From assembly GCA_018398815.1 (NCBI GenBank), contig CM031595.1:56589324-56653323 (forward strand): a DNA stretch of 64,000 bases. Reading direction: 5' to 3'. Position numbers and translations under genes: made by a program. Of this stretch, positions 1 to 9,621 are shown piece after piece; position 1 is the first letter of the stretch, and each line of letters starts with the position of its first letter. Below the pieces are notes generated by a model. That model ran no database searches, was not told the origin of the DNA, and was given only the letters and a program-made list of their open reading frames with translations. This stretch comes from Conus ventricosus. Its lineage: Eukaryota; Mollusca; Gastropoda; Neogastropoda; Conidae.

Positions 1-448
1 GATATTAGGTTATCATGGGAAACACGCCAGAGGGGATCCTGCCTTAAAAGTCACTTTGGCCGTGTTCAGAGCTGTTTTGTGTTGTGATTCAGGTTTTCAG
101 GATGCCATCTGCCAATCCTTCACAGTTGATTGTTTGCAGGGTCATCGTGGGTGGGGGTCCCCCTCCATGAGGAGACATGGCCATGATAGGAGAGAGGTCC
201 AATTCATTACTGATATTAACCTTGTAACAACCATTCTGTTTCACCTGTCTGCCACACACCACTGCAACTACTGATCTGCACCTGTTGATCGACCCCACAT
301 TTCATGTCCATTAGGGGTGTTTGAGGGATATTTGTGCAGTCATATTAAACTCTTTCTTAACTACCAGATTTTTTTTTTTTTTTAAACATTCCTGCAACTA
401 TCAGCTTTATTTCCCAAGGCATCAAACAAAATTTCGAAGTCAGTAACT
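1..448. other. No gene recognised
   Basis: Nothing here is recognisable. The two short overlapping open frames on opposite strands near 56-298 show no known motif, and no splice-bounded coding segment is evident. A T-run sits near 369-384. Confidence 0.5.
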
Positions 449-661
449 TTATAATAATGGTTTCTTATATAGCGCTTAATCAAACAAATTTCTCTAAGCG
501 CTTTACAAAGTCATACTACATTCACCCTTCTCATATAACATAGTACACCCTACACCTAGCTACAAATACTATTACTACAATAACAAACTAATCCTAATCC
601 TACGAGTGTGACATTCACTTATTTTTCAAGTATCACTGCAAACACTTAATCCTATAACGTT
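449..661 (+). repeat. Left half of a dispersed repeat split by the Penelope element
   Basis: This stretch has the motif TTATATAGCGCTT followed by TCTAAGCGCTTTACA. I recognise that pattern from a repeat scattered through many marine invertebrate and fish genomes. Its expected continuation (a segment on 'gttccac-gtcgctggagcttgaaaag') is found only on the far side of the Penelope element, at 4811-5110. The split is inference from the order of the two halves. Confidence 0.5.
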
Positions 662-973
662 CAAGATTAGGAATAGAGTTTTAGAACTTAACCGCCAATG
701 ACATTGACAAACAAAGCACAAGACAAGACACGATGCATTTCAACCACTTGGGTCTTCATCAGGCGAAAAAAATAAATCACATTTAACATGTGGGACAGTA
801 CAAACTATGAAAAACGAAAAAAAGAATGAAAAATGACTCTTTCTGTTATTGTCCATGAAGGCGGAAATGACATGAGGCCAGGGGGATTATGGAGAGAGGA
901 AACAGAGAGGGGGGGGGGGGGGGGGGGGGTTGCGTCAGGGGAGGTGTGTGTGTGTGTGATATGATAGGGTTGT
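662..973 (-). repeat. 3' pseudo-LTR of the Penelope-like element
   Basis: This is a direct repeat of 4510-4810. Both copies start at 'caagattaggaatagag' and end at 'gatatgatagggttgt', and the match is nearly perfect. The G tract inside differs in length (21 G at 909-929 against 16 G at 4753-4768). A hammerhead-like core lies at 732-765. Confidence 0.85.
732..765 (-). ncRNA. Hammerhead ribozyme-like core in the pseudo-LTR
   Basis: On the minus strand the segment reads CTGATGA (756-762), then a short stem-loop with GACC pairing to GGTT around loop CAAGT, then GAAA (738-741). CUGANGA, stem II and GAAA are the invariant parts of the hammerhead fold. Penelope-like elements are known to carry hammerheads in their pseudo-LTRs. 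I could not settle stem III and the cleavage triplet by eye, so self-cleavage is not claimed. Confidence 0.55.
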
Positions 974-1078
974 GTGTCTAGTTTATTGGGATGGTGTGTT
1001 ATCTTTGTGATGGTTGTGGTAATGGTGGATAGATAATAATGAAAGAAAAAAAAAAAAAGAAAAAAAAAAAGAAAGGGT

Positions 1079-1109
<31 letters not shown>

Positions 1110-1379
1110 GGGGGATTTTAAGGGGAAGGATCAAAACAAAATTAAGATTAGATAGATGGAGGGTTGCTGTAACTACTGTATGAAGTGAGTGAAGGGGATG
1201 TGGTGGTGGTGTATGTAAGTGTGTGTGTGTATGTGTGTGTGTTGGTAGGGGATATTGCCAACTGATGTGGAAGAGGTGGGTATGTGTGTTTGGTTATTGT
1301 TGGATATTGATGCCTTGGGGGTGTAGTGTGCCCAGTTTGGAAATGAGATGGGATTCTTGAGTTGTGCGTTCAAAGCTGT

Positions 1380-1800
1380 CACTCTGTGACTGCCAGAGTG
1401 CCATAACTTTGACATGGTCGATGTTGTGTTGGGTGTGGTTGAAGTGTAGGGCGACGGGTTTGGGTCGGTTGGTGGCGGATATCAGCCAGGTGTTCAGCGA
1501 TGCGTGTTTCAAGTGTGCGTGACGTTTCCCCTATGTAGATCTTGCCACACAGCTGGCAGTGGATGGCATATATAATGTTGCGGCTCTGACATGAGAATGT
1601 GCGTTTGACTGTGAAGGAGTTTTTGGGGCCCTGTAATGATGGTGTCGGGTTTGGTGAGGGGGCAGATTTTGCAGTTGGGTTTGGAGCAGGGGGGGAGTAC
1701 CTGGTGGTGTAGCTGTGGTTCTGTTCAAACTGGATCGCACGAGGAGGTCTTTGAGGTTTTTGTCACGTTTGAATGTGATCATGGGTTTGGTATGGAAGGC
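1380..1800 (-). pseudogene. GIY-YIG endonuclease domain of the Penelope-like element
   Basis: Read on the minus strand, 1490-1590 encodes NIIYAIHCQLCGKIYIGET followed by RTLETRIAEHL. This is the Penelope version of the GIY-YIG nuclease: IYA as the GIY equivalent, then YIG, then the Arg of R..EH. Upstream is a Cys/Pro-rich linker (CSKPNCKIC-like) that matches the zinc-binding CCHH-type linker of these elements. The domain nicks target DNA to prime reverse transcription. The frame changes at least once here. Confidence 0.75.
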
Positions 1801-2039
1801 GGGTTTGTGGTTATGTACAATGTGCCAATTGGATTTGAGGATCCTACAGATGGGGAGGGTGCGGGGGGTAGAGGAGGTAGGCTGTGGGTCTGTCTGTCTT
1901 GGTTGGATGCTGGGTGTCCAGAGCAGATGTTCTGGATACAGCTATGGTGCGGCGGAGTGCTGCATTGATGATGGAACTGGGGTTTTCCGCGGTTGGTGAA
2001 GAATTGTGACATTTTGGCTGCTTGTATAGTGAAGTCTTC

Positions 2040-4172
2040 CTCGCTGGAGCAGAGTCTGCGAAGACGGAGAAATTGTGAGTATGGGATGCTGTCTTTAGTG
2101 TGTGGGTTGTGGGAGGATGAGTAGTTAGGTATGCATGTGTGTCGGTGGGTTTGTAAAAAAATGGAGGTTTTGAGTAGGCCTTCTTCTAGGGAGATGGTGA
2201 TGTCTAGGAAGTTGACCGACTGCGAAATGGTGTAGGTAAGTCGGATAGATGGAGGAAGGTCTGGGCAAAGTTGAGGAAGTTGAGGAGGTCTTGTTTTGGC
2301 ATAGATGTGGCTCCCAGTCCATCATCGATATACCTTTTGTACAGTTCAGGTGTGGGGCCTGTGTATGTGTTGAGTAGGCGGTGTTCCAAGTGTCCATGAA
2401 GAGGCAAGCATAGGCTGGTCCCATTTTGGTACCCATGGCAACACCACTAATTTGTGAGAATGTGTGCTTGTTGAATTGAAATGTGTTTCAGGGTGAGGAC
2501 TAATTCAGCGAGTCTGACCAGAGTGGTGGTGGGAGGGGTGTTGTTGGTTGGGGGGCCGTTTGTCAAGGAAAAATGTGAGGGCCCTTAGTCCATCAGTGTG
2601 GGGGATGGAAGTGTAGAGTGACACCACGTCAAGTGTGAAGAGGAGGCTGGGTTGAAAAGCGGGGGTCTGTGTTGTGCGAGTTAATCATGTGAGTGTGTGG
2701 GTTGTGTCTTTGAGGTATGTGGGGAGGCTTTGTACTATGGGTTGAAGGAGGAAGTCTAGGTATTGCGAAATGTGTTCAGTGGGGCAGCTGCAGGCTGAAA
2801 CAATGGGTCTGCCAGGTGTGTTCATTTTGTGTATTTTGGGGAGTAGGTAGAAGGTGGGCTGTTTGGTGTCTGTCATGATGAGGAGTTTGGCTGTAGTGGG
2901 TAGATTGTTGAGTCTGATTTCTTCTTTGATTGAGTTAGCAATGAGTTTCTGGTGTTTGAGGGAGGGGTGATGTTGTGAGTGGGGTGTAGAAATTTGTGTT
3001 GGACAGTTGTTTTTGTGCTTCTGCTATGTATAGTTGTTTGTCCCAAACTACCACTGCACCACCCTTGTCTGCTGGCTTGATGACAATGTTCCTGTCGTTC
3101 TCGTAGTGATTTGAGGGCTTTTTGTTGGTTTTGTGAAAGGTTGCAGTGTCGGACAGGTTTGGATTTGATCCGGCTGATGTCGATTTTGCATGTTTTTATG
3201 TAGAGTTCAACTTCACTGGATTTGTTTGAGGGTGGTTGGCGGAGCATTGGGGTTTGAATTTGTTGAGTGAAGGTGTCAGAGTTTTGGGGTGGTGGGGGCC
3301 TGGGTATGTTTTCAAGTGCTGCCATCCAACGAAGTTTCCTAAAAAACCTTTCCCCGTCAATGTGGTTCTGGTGATTGTTGGTGGTGGGTTGAGTAGGGAT
3401 GAATTTAAGTCCTTTTGTTAAGACTGATCTTTCATCGTCAGAGAGGGGGAGGTTGTCAGGGATGCAGTAGACAAGAGGGTGGTGGTGATCAGATGTGGTA
3501 GTGGGGTCAGGGTTGTGGGTTGTGGAAGCAGAATGGTCCGGGCGAGTAGTTGTTTGTCTGTTTTGTAATTGTGATAGTTTGTTTTGTTTGGTCTGGTTGC
3601 AGTGGTTGTAAATGAGTTGGTTGTGTGTATGGATGAGTTGTCTGAGTTTGGAGGCAGGGGCTGTGGGCATGATGATTGTTGTTTGTTGTTTGAAATGTTG
3701 GAGAAGGTTGGAGAGAGATTTCATGGTGAAACTGAGTGTTTTGATATGTGCCAACATGAGTTTACGACTGGCCCGGAAGAGAATCTTTTCGGTGGTTTGT
3801 GATGAGAGTGGTGTTGTGGAGGTTGGAAGGGGTGTGGGAAAGTGAGAAGCCACGAGGTGTGAGGTGTAGTTTAAGACATTGTTTAAGAAAGTTGAAATGG
3901 GATGCTGATTTGGTTTTCTGAAACTGTGTTTTGGCATAGCCTAGTGCGAATGGTTGGATGGTGGGTGGTAGAAACTGAATGGACCTGCAGAAGCTGGCAT
4001 GGGTACGGGAGAAAAATTTTGGGCAGTTGGCATTGTGTTGTGGTGTTAGTTGTTGTTGGGCAGGTAGTGGAACAGAGACGAGTGGGGAATCAAGAATGGC
4101 AGAATGACGATTGAAAGTGTGTAGTTGGAAGTGGAGGTGACGGAGAATGGAAGGTGGGACAGTCGGAATCAA
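2040..4172 (-). pseudogene. Penelope-like reverse transcriptase, broken
   Basis: The reading frame is spread over several minus-strand segments (4172-3762, 3937-2873, 2876-2685, 2436-2125). The N-terminal part contains the phrase LTKGLKFIPT and an 'RERQ' region typical of Penelope N-termini. Next comes a finger/palm segment with FYLLPKIHK and GRPIVS. The segment near 2330-2440 has the GTKMGPAYACLF box, and close by in a second frame is YKRYIDDGL, whose YIDD is the catalytic aspartate pair. These motifs copy element RNA into DNA at the target site. At least four frame shifts separate the pieces. Confidence 0.8.
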
Positions 4173-4189
4173 AACAAAAAAATAGAATC

Positions 4190-4470
4190 AAATGGAGGGC
4201 AGTGGGAGTGAGAAGTGGTAGTCAGCGTTCACAAGTACATGGTTAGGGGGTCGAAGACGTGACGTAAAATACAACAAACAAAGGGTATCGGGGTTGACAG
4301 GTACACACACACAAAAAAAGGGGTTTGAAAACAGGACGTGAAATGCAACACAACAAAGGGTGTCGGCGTGCACAAGATATCTAGAACAGGGGACGTGACG
4401 TAAATTAGAGTGTGGAAGACGAGACGTGGAGTACAACACGACAAAGGGTATCAGTCATTATGAAGCTCAG
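4190..4470. repeat. Degenerate tandem repeat, about three units of 80-90 bp
   Basis: Three diverged units carry the phrases gacgtgacgtaaaatacaac, gacgtgaaatgcaacacaac and gacgtggagtacaacacgac, each followed by 'aaagggt(a/g)tc'. They lie between the Penelope coding region and its upstream pseudo-LTR, probably as part of the 5' untranslated region. Confidence 0.6.
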
Positions 4471-4509
4471 TAAAATTCAAAATGGAGTGACTGAAGGCGG
4501 CGAACGAAG

Positions 4510-4810
4510 CAAGATTAGGAATAGAGTTTTAGAACTTACCGCCAATGACATTGACAAACAAAGCCACAAGACAAGACACGATGCATTTCAACCACTTGGG
4601 TCTTCATCAGGCGAAAAAAATAAATCACATTTAACATGTGGGACAGTACAAACTACGGAAAAACGAAAAAAGAATGAAAAATGACTCATCTGTTATTGTC
4701 CATGAAGGCGGAAATGACATGAGGCCAGGGGGATTATGGGAGAGGAAACAGAGGGGGGGGGGGGGGGGTTGCGTCAGGGGAGGTGTGTGTGTGTGATATG
4801 ATAGGGTTGT
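4510..4810 (-). repeat. 5' pseudo-LTR of the Penelope-like element
   Basis: This is the second copy of the direct repeat described at 662-973. It lies upstream of the coding region in the minus-strand direction and carries the same hammerhead-like core at 4580-4613. Confidence 0.85.
4580..4613 (-). ncRNA. Second hammerhead-like core
   Basis: This is identical in its core to the copy at 732-765: CTGATGA at 4604-4610 and GAAA at 4586-4589, with the same stem II. Two copies in tandem pseudo-LTRs are what the family predicts, because one ribozyme would process each end of the transcript. Confidence 0.55.
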
Positions 4811-5110
4811 TCAGTCATACAACAAATACATGTAATGGAGAACATTTCACATACACTACATTTGAAAAGGCCCAGACGGCTATGAGTTAGGTTGCCCCCC
4901 CCCCCCCCCCCCCCCCTTCCCACACACACACACACACACACACAGCATTGATTAATTATGAGAAATAGATGGGTTTTAAGTTTAGACTTGAAGAAGGGAT
5001 AGAATCTGAATGTCTGAGAGAGTCTGGCAGTCTGTTCCACGTCGCTGGAGCTTGAAAAGAGAAGGATCTTTCACCAGTAGTAGTCCTGAAGCGAGTCATT
5101 CGTTAACTTT
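4811..5110 (+). repeat. Right half of the split dispersed repeat
   Basis: It holds a C tract (4895-4916), an (AC)n run, and then the conserved-looking stretch 'gaaatagatgggttttaag ... gagtctggcagtctgttcca ... aagagaaggatctttcacc'. I recognise this as the downstream part of the same dispersed repeat as 449-661. Confidence 0.5.
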
Positions 5111-5440
5111 TTCCTTATGGAGGACACACCTACCTGCATCGTACATCACTCTGTGCACACAAATTTTGTTTCAGGAAGCATGCATTCAATTTTACTTTGC
5201 TTTGTGTACTAGCACTGTGGTTTTTTTTATATGACAGGTTGAATCATGGTGCACTTCTCTTCAAACAAGTTCAGTTATGACTTTTTGTCATGTTCATTTA
5301 TGTTCTTTTTTATGCTTATTTTCATTTTTTTTCTTTTTGTTAATTAATTCATGTTCATTTTGATTTGAAACAATGAGCAGATGTGTGTGTGTGTTTGTGC
5401 CCGCCCACGCACACGCATATGTGTGTGTTTGTGTGTGTAG

Positions 5441-5605
5441 GCTTTGTATCCTGGTCGTAGCCTGTACATTTCCGAAGGGATGAAGGATGCCCCTCGCAGC
5501 GTCACGCTGTTCCTGCACCTGTTCTACTATGAGGACATGTTTCTTCCCTTTCTGCACAGCACCGTGCCCCGACAGTGGGAGGAAGAGTTTCAGCTCAGCA
5601 GGAAA
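5441..5605 (+). CDS. Single exon of an unidentified host gene
   Basis: The segment is 165 bp, exactly 55 codons. It is open in one frame and has a good acceptor (gtgtgtgtag before GCT) and a consensus donor (AGGAAA followed by gtgagt). The peptide begins ALYPGRSLYISEGMKDAPRS, continues with a hydrophobic FLHLFYYEDMFLPFL stretch, and ends with EEEFQLSRK. Its composition is unlike the surrounding repeats, and it has no motif of any mobile element I know. Both intron phases are 0. No second exon of the gene was found in the window, so the rest presumably lies outside or beyond the insertions. I do not recognise the protein family. Confidence 0.6.
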
Positions 5606-5827
5606 GTGAGTGTCATCCTGAGCTGACCCACAGCGGATAACTACCCGTGTCCAGTTCGGGTCAGAGAGATACAGTTGAACCTGTCAACAAAGACATTGTG
5701 GAATCCTGAAAAATTCATTCTTAGATGAGTTTTAAATGGGTAATTAATGTTGTACTGACAAAGAAAAATGTTCATTAAAAAAAAAAAAGGGGGGGGGGGG
5801 GTGCAGAGGGCAAGATTCGTGTTCAAC

Positions 5828-6790
5828 TAAGCATAGCCTGGGTGGTGAACCAGGCTTTAATAATAGAACTAGAAGAGTAGGGGATAAGCTGGCCTTTAAT
5901 AATAGAACTAAACCTAGTCTGGATGGTGGGCAGGGCTTTGATAATAGATCTAGACCTAGTCTTGATGGTGGGCTGTGCTTTAATAAGAGAACTAGACCTA
6001 GTCTGGATGGTGGACTGTGCTTTGATAATAGAACTAGACCTAGTCTGGATGGTGGACTGTGCTTTGATAAGAGAACTAGAACTAGTCTGGATGGTGGACT
6101 GTGCTTTAATAAGAGAACTAGACCTAGTCTGGATGGTGGACTGTGCTTTAATAAGAGAACTAGACCTAGTCTGGATGGTGGACTGTGCTTTAATAAGAGA
6201 ACTAGACCTAGTCTGGATGGTGGACTGTGCTTTAATAAGAGAACTAGACCTAGTCTGGATGGTGGACTGTGCTTTGATAATAGATCTAGACCTAGTCTGG
6301 ACGGTGGGCAGAGCTTTGATAATAGATTTAGACCTAGTCTGGATGGTGGGCCAGGCTTTAATAATGGAACTAGATCTAGTCTGGATGGCGGGCCGGACTT
6401 TAACAATAAAAACTAGACCTAATCTGGATGGTGGGGGATTTTAAAACAATAGAACTAGACCTAATCGGGGATGGTGGGCCGGATTAAATGATAAATAATA
6501 AAACAATAGCCAAGGCTGGATAGTGAGCTGGGCTTTATAAGAGAATAGACCTAGCCCTGGATGGGGGACAGGGCTTTAATGATAGAACTAGACCTAGTCT
6601 GGATAGTGGGCTGGGTTTTTAATAATAGAATTTAGAACTAGTTTGGGTGGTGGGCCAGGCTTTAATAATAGAACTAGACTAGTCTAGGTGGTTGTCTGGT
6701 TTTTGATATTAGAAGTAGAACAAGTCTGAATGGTGAGCTGGGTTAGAAGTTGTCTGTGTGGTGGTCTGGGATTTAATAATAGAACTAGAA
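5828..6790. repeat. 42-bp minisatellite
   Basis: The unit is about 42 bp, core 'aactagacctagtctggatgg' within 'ctttaataagag...ggtggactgtg'. Roughly 11 units at 5920-6400 are well ordered, and the flanks to about 6790 are more diverged. Because 42 is divisible by three, both strands stay open for 170-220 codons. These open frames are products of the repeat, not genes. Confidence 0.9.
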
Positions 6791-7440
6791 ATAGTCAGCT
6801 AGACCAACTGTAAAAGGATTAGGATGAATTTTCCTCAAACTATACAGAGCTGTTAGTAAGATAAGCATCTATAAATATTTGAATTTTGATCATGGGTTGG
6901 AGTAAAATTAAAGAAACGCCGACAGAAAAACTGTGAATATTTTGGTTTGGATTATATTTAGCTTTAGCGTTTTGCAAGGTTCACACCCCAGCCTATCCTC
7001 CCTCCTTGCCACTTTGGTAATGGAGGAGAGTAAGGAGCAAAGGGAACTGGGTGGAGGAGAGAGAGGGATGAAAGATGGCGATGTAGGCGAGGTGGGGGCA
7101 GGGGAGGTGTGTGGTGGGGGGGGGGGGGGGGGGGGGGGGGAGGGGGGGCTGTTAGAGAGATGTTTTGTTTTCTTGAGTGATTTGATGATTTTTCTTTACC
7201 GTTGTATCACTGAAGTGGTCATGTGTCAAGGGAGTTAGATTGAATGAAAACAGGTTAACACAACAGTTGTAATGACACTCATTCGACAGCTCCCAGATAC
7301 ACAAACTGTGCGTATATTGACTGCACGCTCACACTAGGTCGCTTGGATACGTTCATGCATGAACTTTTGTGTGTGCACTTGCGCAAGTGTGTGTGCATGC
7401 ATACACTCAAGCGTGCTTGTGCACACTCATTCACACATGC
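6791..7440. other. No gene recognised; G tract and alternating repeats
   Basis: Contains a G-rich segment with a 25-base pure G run at 7116-7140 and, at 7320-7440, a GT/GC-rich stretch. No coding segment with splice signals was seen. Confidence 0.5.
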
Positions 7441-7556
7441 AGAGAACTATAAAACACGGGGTCTGGCTCACCCGGTCTCAACCAGTTTCGACCGGGCGAC
7501 TCCAGACCCCGTGTTTTATAGTTCTCTACCCTACAAACAAACATACTGTGTAGGGT
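7441..7556. repeat. Nested palindrome (cruciform/T-shaped) at the edge of the Polinton-like segment
   Basis: The arms 7441-7466 and 7502-7527 are a perfect 26-bp inverted repeat. Inside is a second perfect 7-bp stem, CCCGGTC (7471-7477) with GACCGGG (7490-7496), around a 12-base loop. Immediately after comes a further 8-bp hairpin, ACCCTACA (7528-7535) with TGTAGGGT (7549-7556). Each long arm contains TATAAAA. The outer sequence begins with AG, as Polinton terminal repeats do. It may be a terminal or origin-like structure of the adjoining element; that role is inference. Confidence 0.75.
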
Positions 7557-7664
7557 TATCCGTTTTCAATACTAATTTACTAAACTTTTCAGATTTTAGT
7601 TTTTGCTTAATCCTGTGTTTTTCCTGATCATTTTCAATAACATCATTTTCCGCGCAAACATTCT

Positions 7665-8143
7665 TCAAATGAGTCTCTGTCTTTCATGTGAAATAGAACT
7701 ACAGTCTTTAAACTGTTCTCTAAAGTCTTTTAAAACCAAGTTATATTTTTGGCATAAAATCCACACACTTATCCCATCATGTCTTCCGCTGAAAGCCAGC
7801 TTTGACAAAGTGTTTCTCTTTTTAACTATATCTTTTTCTGCCGAACAGTCATCTATAATAAAGAGTGTCTGCGTTCCTTCAAACACTTTATAAAAGTATT
7901 CTAAACACTCGCTCAGTTTAGTGCTAGGAATAACTAAATATACGTCATTGTCTGTCCATATAAACCTTCTATCATGATATGCTTTGTTCCTTTTAAGTGT
8001 GGACAGAAAATCACAATATGATCAAAATTATAGCGATAAACTGTTTGTAATAGGTCTAGGACAAATATTGTTTTTCCACAACCAGTCTGCCCACAAATTA
8101 ATGAACAATGAGGGGTTTTTGTCATAAAGTTTAACTGCTCCAT
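7665..8143 (-). pseudogene. Polinton/adintovirus-like packaging ATPase, frameshifted
   Basis: The start at 8143 opens a frame with a Walker A motif, GQTGCGKT, preceded by the hydrophobic strand CSLIC. A second frame, entered after a one-base shift near 7960-7975, carries the Walker B strand LFIIDDC. It then has the phrase LAFSGRHDGISVWILCQKYN, typical of the FtsK/HerA-type DNA-packaging ATPases of Polintons (Mavericks) and adintoviruses. The enzyme would pump DNA into a capsid. The C-terminus ends in RQRLI and a stop, slightly short of what the family usually has. The segment is AT-rich and intronless, unlike its surroundings. The shift is close to a homopolymer-poor site, so it may be a real lesion. 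Confidence 0.8.
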
Positions 8144-8159
8144 GGTTTTATAGCAGAAT

Positions 8160-8607
8160 TTAATCTAATTCAGTTATTATGTTTATCATACTCTCTGTCA
8201 AAACTTGTTCAGTATAATAAAATCCTATGAGGCTCAAATGTGTAAGATTAATCCAATTCAGTTCTGTAAGATTGTTTCTATTTAAGTCAACAGTGATTTT
8301 GTTGCTTGTTGTTATAACCTTAATATCCTCACCATTGTGAAGAACGACGATGGTAACTTTAAGACTTTAACGTCTAAGTTTTGCCAGCTAATATTCATTC
8401 CTTTTATAAGGTCGTCACTAACGCCCACAACCCCCATCCCTCTCCACATCTTTAAAGACAGAAATTTCAAATATATTGTGAACGTGTCTCCTAATTTTCT
8501 GCTTGGAAAGAACTGTAATTTTGTAGAAGCTTTCTTTAAAACCGTTTCTCTTCTGTGGAGGATGTACTGTTTTTTCCCATTACGGCGTTATTTCAATCTC
8601 TTTCCGA
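8160..8607 (-). pseudogene. Small decayed ORFs of the Polinton-like segment
   Basis: Two short minus-strand frames are open here, one ending just before the ATPase start and one above it. Together they cover nearly the whole interval, which suggests compact virus-like gene packing. Their peptides (including the phrases GMNISWQNLDVKVLKLPS and TELNWINLTHLSLIGFYY) match nothing I recognise. Broken structural or accessory genes are the best guess. Confidence 0.35.
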
Positions 8608-8901
8608 CTATTGTCGTCCGGCATAAGACTTACAATGTAAAGGGCCAGAGTTGAATGCTTTTCTGAAACTTTTTTGACGGCTAAAAAATGTAAATGGGCT
8701 TATGAATTCAAATTTTATGTCCCATTCTAAATATGGTTCTAAGTGCCATTTGAGGTCAGGTTTTCGAACTATTTTATATTCATACTGGCCAGCATTATTT
8801 GCTTCTACATTGCGCAGTTGCTCTAGTTTAGGAAACTTTTTGTTGTCGCTAACCTCTTTGCGTTTATAATCACCATCTTTAGTGTACTCAAAACCATACA
8901 A
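8608..8901 (-). CDS. Uncharacterised ORF, Polinton-like segment
   Basis: A 97-codon frame with a charged N-terminal half (EYTKDGDYKRKEVSDNKKFP) and a later part rich in aromatic residues (WHLEPYLEWDIKFEF). It lies directly upstream of the packaging ATPase remnants on the same strand. By position it could be part of a virion gene. No catalytic motif is visible, and I do not recognise the family. Confidence 0.4.
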   Translation of the reverse strand: MYGFEYTKDGDYKRKEVSDNKKFPKLEQLRNVEANNAGQYEYKIVRKPDLKWHLEPYLEWDIKFEFISPFTFFSRQKSFRKAFNSGPLHCKSYAGRQ

Positions 8902-9042
8902 AGCGCCTATCTCACCGTTCTGTTCAAAGTCCGCAACATCTGCAAGGTCTTTTAATTCTAAGGTTATACACCTACAGGTGCTAATGTAACTCCCGGTTCT
9001 TCTGGCCCGCGCGACATTATTTTTTAGAACAACTTATTATTT

Positions 9043-9252
9043 TTATTTCCAAAACAATGTGCAGGTTATCACATTCACGACTTTTCCTGTTTTGTCTGCA
9101 ATTTTTATATTAAATGATCCGACCCTCCCACAAACTAATCTTTTAAACTGTAAATTAGGGAATTGTATAATTTCATAATCGCAATATGCAGCTTTCCCTG
9201 ACGGAAGAGCTCTTAAAACAGTTGAGGGCCTTCCATCATAATAAGTTTTCAT
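9043..9252 (-). CDS. Uncharacterised small ORF, Polinton-like segment
   Basis: A 69-codon frame starting MKTYYDGRPSTVLRALPSGK and ending in LFWK. Its start overlaps the end of another open minus-strand frame just above it (about 9250-9380), an arrangement typical of compact viral genomes. The beta-rich look (alternating polar and hydrophobic residues, VGSFNIKIAD) would suit a small structural protein. The function is unknown. Confidence 0.4.
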   Translation of the reverse strand: MKTYYDGRPSTVLRALPSGKAAYCDYEIIQFPNLQFKRLVCGRVGSFNIKIADKTGKVVNVITCTLFWK

Positions 9253-9447
9253 CAGTGCTCAGCTCATCCAAATGAACATAGAGTAATGAATGTAATGCAA
9301 GATCGAGCGGATTTTCTCCCTCATAAGTAGTTTTGTTTTGGTGTAACTCTAAATCTATAATTGTCAGCTGCAAAGCCTACATTTTAGCTAGCTCTTTATC
9401 AAAATAGTAACCTCCTTCTTCTTCAGGCTTGAATGTTAACATTGTTT

Positions 9448-9621
9448 TTAGATTGCATTGTTAAGTTTGAGAGTAATGTCGAAGTTACTCATTGCTTCTT
9501 TTAGTGAGCAAAACCCGTAATAACCATCAGGTATTGTTAACTGGCTAACTTTGGCCCCTGTTTTGTCAACTTTTAGAACCTTATTATTCTCCTTGGCTTT
9601 GCTTATATTAAACCATACGAC
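9448..9621 (-). pseudogene. Possible capsid-associated protein fragment
   Basis: An open minus-strand frame of about 57 codons that lacks a clear start and ends at 9448. It contains the phrase TIPDGYYGFCSLKEAMSNFD. The pattern 'IP.GYY....L..A' resembles a motif I associate with structural proteins of Polinton/adintovirus-like elements in invertebrate genomes. The match rests on memory of the motif only, and the assignment is weak. Confidence 0.35.

Larger units (their letters stand above)
662..4810 (-). mobile_element. Penelope-like retroelement with pseudo-LTRs
   Basis: The element reads on the minus strand. It is bounded by two direct repeats of about 300 bp (662-973 and 4510-4810), which match the pseudo-LTRs known in Penelope-like elements. 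Between them lie, in order, an N-terminal basic and Pro/Thr/His-rich region, a reverse transcriptase with the YIDD catalytic box, and a GIY-YIG endonuclease. That domain order is diagnostic of the Penelope/Neptune type. The coding strand is strikingly rich in C and A. Several frame changes break the reading frame, so the copy is probably dead, although some breaks may be consensus errors. No clear target-site duplication was found. Confidence 0.85.

Noticed and set aside
805..1134. Proline/histidine-rich open frame
   Set aside because: It spans two G homopolymers, an A-rich run and (GT)n tracts within the Penelope pseudo-LTR and has no coding character.
5744..6444. Long open frames of 170-220 codons on both strands
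   Set aside because: They are produced by a 42-bp tandem repeat, a multiple of three. There is no start context, no domain and no splice signal.
8337..8654. 105-codon plus-strand frame in the Polinton-like segment
   Set aside because: All recognisable genes there are on the minus strand, and this frame is antisense to the small decayed ORFs.
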